Shown here: piece by piece, positions 8,081 through 12,731 of the stretch
How positions within the stretch are numbered: the stretch's first letter is position 1
Layout: the number at the start of each line of letters is the position of its first letter
From: Thioalkalivibrio nitratireducens
Lineage (GTDB): Bacteria; Pseudomonadota; Gammaproteobacteria; Ectothiorhodospirales; Ectothiorhodospiraceae
Reading direction: 5' to 3'
Assembly: GCA_011390385.1 (NCBI GenBank)
Contig: JAABSN010000091.1
Span: forward strand, 1 to 12,731
Length of the DNA: 12,731 nucleotides
Position numbers and translations under genes: made by a program
The notes under the pieces: model-generated
The model's input: the letters and a program-made list of their open reading frames with translations, nothing else
The model's database searches: none
What the model was told of the DNA's origin: nothing

Positions 8081-9494
8081 GCGCCGGGAGGAAATGATCG
8101 GGTAAGCCGACAGCACCGTCGGCAAGGATCCCGCGCAACGAATGCGGCTGGGCTTCGGTGATCCGAAGATCGACCATGGTTCCGATCCGGCCTGCCGGGC
8201 CGGCGAAGTTCACGACCCGGTTGTTCGCGGTCCGGGCGGCGAGTTCGCTCGGGTCTCGCCGGGAAAAGCCCTCGACCAGCGCGCGTTCGATCCCGCCGAC
8301 CATCGCCTGGTTTCGGGCGCGGCCCTGAGCCTCGATCAACGCCTGCAATTCCTGCAGGCGGGCCTTCTTCACCGCCATGGGTACATCGTCGGGCAGACTC
8401 GCAGCCGGGGTGCCGGGTCGTGGACTGTAAATGAAGCTGAACGAGAAATCGAAGTTCAGTTCCTCGATCAGACGCATCGTCGCCGCGTGATCGGCATCGG
8501 TCTCGCCCGGGAACCCGACAATGAAGTCCGATGACAGGTCCAGATCCGGGCGCAGTTCGCGCAGGCGCCGGATCCTCGACTTGTATTCCAGTACCGTGTG
8601 TCCGCGCTTCATCTGTGCCAGGATCCGATCCGAACCGCTCTGTACCGGCAGATGCAGGTGGCTCACCAGTTTCGGTTCGTCGGCATACGCCTGGATCAGC
8701 CGGTCGGAAAACTCGACCGGATGCGACGTCGTGAAACGGATGCGCTCGATGCCATCGACTGCCGCCACGTAATGGATGAGCAGGGCAAGGTCCGCGATTT
8801 CCCCGTCATGCATCGGACCCCGGTAGGCGTTCACATTCTGTCCGAGGAGGTTGATTTCCTTCACGCCCTGTTCGGCGAGGCCCGCCACCTCGGCGATCAC
8901 ATCGTCGAACGGGCGGCTGATCTCCTCGCCGCGGGTGTAGGGGACCACGCAGAAACTGCAGTACTTGCTGCAACCTTCCATCACCGACACGAAGGCGCTG
9001 GCGCCCTGCGCACGCGGCTCGGGAAGACGGTCGAATTTCTCGATTTCGGGAAAGCTGATGTCGACCAGTGGCGACCGGGTGCGGCGCACCTGCTGAACCA
9101 GCGCCGGAAGCCGATGCAGGGTCTGCGGCCCGAACACGATATCGACGAACGGCGCGCGCTCGCGCAGTGCCGCGCCCTCCTGGCTGGCCACGCAGCCGCC
9201 AACGCCGATGATGATTTCGGGGCGGCGTTCCTTCAGGGCACGCCAGCGGCCCAGAAGGGAGAACACCTTCTCCTGGGCCTTCTCGCGGATGGAACAGGTA
9301 TTCAGCAACAGCAGATCGGCGACCGCAGGATCGTCGGTCACTTCCGCGCCATGAAGTTCGCGCAACGCGTCGAGCATGCGGCCGGAGTCGTACTCGTTCA
9401 TCTGACAGCCGTGCGTCTGGATATAGACCTTGCGAATCGTCGCGGTCCCCGGCGGCACGACCGGATCCGCGCCGTCAGAACGGTACGTCATCAT
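8061..9494 (-). CDS. miaB: tRNA-2-methylthio-N6-dimethylallyladenosine synthase MiaB
   Basis: Radical-SAM methylthiotransferase that converts i6A37 to ms2i6A37 in tRNAs reading codons that start with U. All six cluster cysteines are present: Cys30 ([11 protein letters not shown]), Cys67 ([15 protein letters not shown]) and Cys101 ([11 protein letters not shown]) for the auxiliary cluster, and Cys175, Cys179 and Cys182 (CSKYCSFC) for the radical-SAM cluster. A C-terminal TRAM domain follows (about 410-470, including ANNRVVNF). The 477-residue length is normal. The frame is open to 9686, but the extra N-terminus lies in ssb and is low-complexity. The ATG pair at 9489-9494 (MMTYRSD) sits inside the ssb end, giving a 17-20 nt overlap with AGG just upstream, which suggests translation coupled to ssb. 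Confidence 0.98.
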   Translation of the reverse strand: MMTYRSDGADPVVPPGTATIRKVYIQTHGCQMNEYDSGRMLDALRELHGAEVTDDPAVADLLLLNTCSIREKAQEKVFSLLGRWRALKERRPEIIIGVGGCVASQEGAALRERAPFVDIVFGPQTLHRLPALVQQVRRTRSPLVDISFPEIEKFDRLPEPRAQGASAFVSVMEGCSKYCSFCVVPYTRGEEISRPFDDVIAEVAGLAEQGVKEINLLGQNVNAYRGPMHDGEIADLALLIHYVAAVDGIERIRFTTSHPVEFSDRLIQAYADEPKLVSHLHLPVQSGSDRILAQMKRGHTVLEYKSRIRRLRELRPDLDLSSDFIVGFPGETDADHAATMRLIEELNFDFSFSFIYSPRPGTPAASLPDDVPMAVKKARLQELQALIEAQGRARNQAMVGGIERALVEGFSRRDPSELAARTANNRVVNFAGPAGRIGTMVDLRITEAQPHSLRGILADGAVGLPDHFLPAHVQESR

Positions 9495-9960
9495 CCTGAA
9501 TGCCTCGACCGCCCGAAGGACTGCTGCCGCCACCGCCCTGCTGACCGCCCCAGGATCCGCCGCCGCCACTGCCCTGGTTCCCCGGATCGTTGCCATACCC
9601 ACCGCCGCCACCGCCGCCACCACCGCGCCCGCCCAGCAGTTGCATCTCGCTGGCGATGATTTCGGTGGTGTAGCGATCCTGGCCATCCTGGCCCTGCCAT
9701 TTGCGCGTCTGGATGCGGCCTTCGATGTAGACCTGGGAACCCTTGGTCAGATACTGCGCGGCGACCTCGCCGAGCCGGCCGAACAGCACCACCCGATGCC
9801 ACTCGGTGTTGTCGCGCTTCTCGCCGGTCTGCTTGTCGGTCCACTGATCGGTGGTCGCAAGCCGCAGGCTCGTGATCACGAGACCAGCCGGCGTCTCGCG
9901 TTTTTCGGGGTCGGCACCGAGATTGCCGAGCAGAATTGCCTTGTTCACTCCGCGGGCCAT
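9475..9960 (-). CDS. ssb: Single-stranded DNA-binding protein
   Basis: Homotetrameric single-stranded DNA-binding protein used in replication, recombination and repair. The 161 residues form an OB-fold domain (about 1-110) in which Trp40, Trp54, Phe60 and Trp88 fall at exactly the E. coli positions. A Gly-rich linker follows (about 111-153, with runs of 9 and 4 glycines), and then the acidic tip DDDVPF (E. coli DDDIPF) that recruits partner proteins. The ATG at 9958-9960 is supported by AAGGAG at 9966-9971 (minus strand). It is the first gene of the minus-strand run that continues through miaB to lnt, and its last 17-20 bases are shared with miaB. In many gammaproteobacteria ssb sits beside uvrA instead, so this placement is notable. 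Confidence 0.98.
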   Translation of the reverse strand: MARGVNKAILLGNLGADPEKRETPAGLVITSLRLATTDQWTDKQTGEKRDNTEWHRVVLFGRLGEVAAQYLTKGSQVYIEGRIQTRKWQGQDGQDRYTTEIIASEMQLLGGRGGGGGGGGGYGNDPGNQGSGGGGSWGGQQGGGGSSPSGGRGIQDDDVPF

Positions 9961-10000
9961 GGCTACTCCTTGTCGTTCGCTCGCTGGGCGGGGATCGCGT

Positions 10001-10009
10001 AGTGTATCA
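10001..10009 (-). promoter_or_regulatory. Candidate extended -10 element upstream of ssb
   Basis: The minus strand reads TGATACACT, an extended -10 pattern (TGn followed by a 4/6 match to TATAAT), about 40 nt before the ssb ATG. No good -35 hexamer is present at 16-18 bp, so this is a tentative call. A promoter is expected somewhere in this 177-bp gap. Confidence 0.3.
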
Positions 10010-10076
10010 AGGTGTTCACGCCACCGCGATCAGCCATTTTTCGGCACCCGGGATCAGGTATTGCCGGCGTGGCATC

Positions 10077-10113
10077 GGTGCGGTTCGGCTTGCGCCTCAC
10101 GGCACCCTACGGG
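10077..10113. repeat. Palindromic intergenic repeat (GTAGGGTGC type)
   Basis: The minus strand reads CCCGTAGGGTGCCGTGAGGC, then GCAAGCCGAACCGCACC. The outer arms GGTGC...GCACC pair as an imperfect hairpin with an interrupted inner stem. From memory, elements that begin GTAGGGTGCG and end CGCACC are dispersed between genes in many proteobacterial genomes. Only one copy occurs in this window, so its repetitive nature cannot be shown here. It lies 24 bp past the cyclase stop and 116 bp before ssb, and could end transcription or stabilise mRNA 3' ends. Confidence 0.5.
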
Positions 10114-10137
10114 CGACTTGAACGTTGGAAATGTCGA

Positions 10138-12384
10138 TCACTTGCTCAGGAATCGGAATACACCGTCCCAATCTGCTGGCGGCGGCTCGTTCCGGAAAGC
10201 TTCGATCCGTGCTCGAAACAGGTCAAGCAGTGCCTCGGACTCACCCCGTTCTTCCAGGCCTCGCAGGCAACGTTCGGCTTCATCCCAGGATGTCGCGCGA
10301 TACGCGGCGAGCATCTGCGCATACAGGCGGCAACGTTCCTCAAGTTCCGCAGGAAGAGCCTGTTGCGGTTCAGTCCGGGCCATCATGGGTTCGTGAATGC
10401 TGACCGCGTGCTCCTTGCCCTTCACCTTGATGCGATCGAGTTCACGGTAAACGATCGCGGCGTCGGTGGCGGCACGGGTCGACTCGCTCACCAGTATGCC
10501 GACTCCATACTGCTTGGTCAGTCCTTCCAGCCGGGCCGCCAGATTCACCGCATCACCCAGTACCGTGTAGGCGCGACGAAACTCCGAGCCCATGTTGCCG
10601 ACGTTCATCACGCCGGAGTTGATCCCGATCCCGACATATAGCTGCGGCCAGCCACGGCGCCCGTACACTTCACGCAAGCTGGCCGCGGTCCGCTGCATGG
10701 CGATGGCGGCCTGCACCGCCGCAGGGGCGTGATCACTTCTCGGCAAGGGCGCACCCCAGAAGGCCATGATCGCGTCCCCGATGTACTTGTCCACGGTCCC
10801 ATCCTGTCCCTGGATGGCTCTGGTCATGTTCGTCAGGTAGTCGTTCATCAGCGCGGACAGCTCCTGCGCCGGCAGGCTCTCGGAAATACTGGTGAAATCG
10901 CGTACATCCGAGAACAGCACGCTCATCTCGCGGCTCTCGCCGGCCATCGACGCCAGCTTCGGGTTTTCCGACAATGCCTCGACCACGCGTGGCGGCACGT
11001 ATTGACCGAACAGCGCCGAGATGCGCGCCTTCGCCCGACTTTCGACAAACAGTGCATACACGGTGTCGAGGGCATAGACGCCGACCACGGCCAGAACCAG
11101 CAGGGCCATCGGCATGACCAGCAGGTGTACATGCCACAGCATCAGCGCGAGGCCGACGACGCCGCCAAGAAACACGCCTGCCGCCAACAGTGCGCTCGCC
11201 GGGCCGAGTACCGGCAGCACCAGCGCCAGCAGGCCCCCGAGCAGTAGCACGGCGAGCACCTCGAAGCCTTCGAGGTACGCCGGCCGATGACGGATCACGT
11301 TGTCAAGGATCCCGCTGATCAGGCTGGCGTGGATCTCGACCCCGGGATACGCACTGCCAACCGGAGTTGCCCGCAGATCCATCAGTCCGGGCGCCGATGT
11401 GCCGACCAGCGCGATGCGGCCGGACAGCGACCCGGGAGCAAGCTCGCCCGCGATCACTTCCGCAGCCGAAAGGTAGGGGAAGCTGCGCTCGGGCCCGGGG
11501 AATGGAACCAGTGCATTGCCCCTGGGATCGACGGGAATGGTCCGGTCACCCAATCGCAGCGCCTCGAGGGCTTCGTAACCGGTTCCTTCGGAAGTACCAA
11601 AGACGGGCAAGACCGGCAGTTCGCCCATGAACCGCCGGGCTGCCGCGAGCGACAGCGCCTCGTAATAGTCGCCCTCGAACTCTATGAGCAACGGGACTCG
11701 ACGCGATAGGCCGTCGGGATCAAAGAAAGGGGTGAAGTGTCCGGCACCCAGTGCCGCCTGCTGCAGAATGGGCAGATTGGCGCCGTACCCATCCGCACGG
11801 ACAAGAGCCATCCTGCGGTCCGGAAAGTCTTCCGACCGAAGTACCGGGGCCGGCAACTGACCTGCGCGCAAGGCTTTTTCGCCGCCAGTGAAATAGTACC
11901 CCAACAGTACCGGACGACCCTCGAGGGCGCGCGCGAATCGCGCATCTCGGTCGAGCTCGGCTCGCAGGTCATCGAGCGCCACAGCGAAACCCGGGCTGTC
12001 CTGCAACCGTCCGCTGGCAAGATCTTCGAGCACGGGCAGACCACTGCTTTCGTCGGGCTCGGCGAACACGACGTCAAAGGCCACCAGCGCAGCACCTTGA
12101 CGGTCGACCAGTTCCTCGACCAGAGCGGCAACCACATGCCGCGGCCACGGCCAACGCCCCACGGTACCAAGGCTGGCCTCGTCGATATCGACGATGACCA
12201 CGGCAGGATCCGGGTCGGCGCCCGGCGTCGCCAGCAGGCGAAGATCGTAGCTGTGCACCTCCAGCCGTTCGATTGCGTCGACGCGGTACAGACCCTGCGC
12301 GTGCCCCAGAAGGAACACGACCCAAACCAGGCCCAATCCCGCCCGGAGCAGATAGGCGCGGCGCGAACGATTGCCTCGTGCCAA
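10138..12384 (-). CDS. CHASE2-domain class III adenylate/guanylate cyclase
   Basis: Predicted membrane cyclase that makes cAMP in response to a periplasmic signal. In order (748 residues from the start given): membrane helix 1 (about 11-33), periplasmic CHASE2 domain (about 36-361, with VVIVDIDEASL at 62-72 and GRWPWPR at 76-82), three helices (about 372-393, 395-417, 421-443), then the catalytic domain (about 482-665). Metal-binding Asp493 (LFSDVRDFT) and Asp537 (KYIGDAIMAFWG) are present, as are transition-state Asn614 and Arg618. Substrate-selecting residues are Lys533 and Thr607, a Lys/Thr pair that favours ATP. A helical tail of about 80 residues follows, ending WDGVFRFLSK. The start is uncertain: no ATG precedes helix 1. 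TTG 12384 is 16 bp after the upstream stop; TTG 12501, GTG 12495 or GTG 12477 would overlap the upstream gene. Confidence 0.9.
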   Translation of the reverse strand: MARGNRSRRAYLLRAGLGLVWVVFLLGHAQGLYRVDAIERLEVHSYDLRLLATPGADPDPAVVIVDIDEASLGTVGRWPWPRHVVAALVEELVDRQGAALVAFDVVFAEPDESSGLPVLEDLASGRLQDSPGFAVALDDLRAELDRDARFARALEGRPVLLGYYFTGGEKALRAGQLPAPVLRSEDFPDRRMALVRADGYGANLPILQQAALGAGHFTPFFDPDGLSRRVPLLIEFEGDYYEALSLAAARRFMGELPVLPVFGTSEGTGYEALEALRLGDRTIPVDPRGNALVPFPGPERSFPYLSAAEVIAGELAPGSLSGRIALVGTSAPGLMDLRATPVGSAYPGVEIHASLISGILDNVIRHRPAYLEGFEVLAVLLLGGLLALVLPVLGPASALLAAGVFLGGVVGLALMLWHVHLLVMPMALLVLAVVGVYALDTVYALFVESRAKARISALFGQYVPPRVVEALSENPKLASMAGESREMSVLFSDVRDFTSISESLPAQELSALMNDYLTNMTRAIQGQDGTVDKYIGDAIMAFWGAPLPRSDHAPAAVQAAIAMQRTAASLREVYGRRGWPQLYVGIGINSGVMNVGNMGSEFRRAYTVLGDAVNLAARLEGLTKQYGVGILVSESTRAATDAAIVYRELDRIKVKGKEHAVSIHEPMMARTEPQQALPAELEERCRLYAQMLAAYRATSWDEAERCLRGLEERGESEALLDLFRARIEAFRNEPPPADWDGVFRFLSK

Positions 12385-12400
12385 GGCGTTCAGCCCACGC

Positions 12401-12731
<331 letters not shown>

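Noticed and set aside
8598..9659. Open plus-strand frame of 353 codons
   Set aside because: It is antisense to miaB and ssb and shows no family signature.
9495..9686. N-terminal extension of MiaB in the same frame
   Set aside because: It lies within ssb, reads the Gly-rich linker in another frame as Ala/Val/Arg-rich sequence, and is absent from known MiaB proteins.

Overview
This window is chromosomal housekeeping DNA, GC-rich, from a gammaproteobacterium. I infer something in or near the Chromatiales/Ectothiorhodospiraceae-type lineages, but the lineage is not proven from sequence alone. The strongest clue is gene order. A leuS–(ybeL)–lnt–corC–ybeY–ybeZ–miaB arrangement is present, with leuS and the lnt–miaB block on the minus strand and the ybeL-like gene on the plus strand. 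This is the same relative order and orientation I recall from E. coli. No mobile elements, CRISPR arrays, rRNA or tRNA genes are visible.

Left part (1-1591, all minus strand): the N-terminal 210 codons of leucyl-tRNA synthetase run off the left edge. They are preceded by a small tautomerase (GTG start, strong Shine-Dalgarno) and a YaeQ-family gene. Middle part (1807-4127, plus strand): a GT1/MurG-like glycosyltransferase, a 128-residue unknown protein that may be a degenerate receiver-like domain, and a DUF1451/YbeL-type zinc-ribbon protein. Next (4133-9960, minus strand, transcribed right to left) is a compact run ssb–miaB–phoH/ybeZ–ybeY–corC–lnt. Its first three gene junctions overlap. Together these genes cover single-stranded DNA binding, tRNA 2-methylthio modification, a PhoH ATPase with the rRNA-maturation factor YbeY, a CorC-type CBS protein, and lipoprotein N-acylation.

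Right part (10138-12731, minus strand): a CHASE2-domain class III nucleotidyl cyclase follows the C-terminal end of a protein with about 45 residues of alternating Pro-Glu, encoded by a 6/12-bp tandem repeat. The two probably form an envelope-sensing cAMP signalling pair. A single copy of a palindromic intergenic repeat (GTAGGGTGC type) lies between the cyclase and ssb.

No gap between genes exceeds 300 bases. The most interesting items are the cyclase with its Pro-Glu-repeat neighbour, the unknown receiver-like protein, the ssb/miaB overlap, and the tautomerase that lacks the usual catalytic arginines. I do not see a clearly new multi-gene defence or mobile system here.
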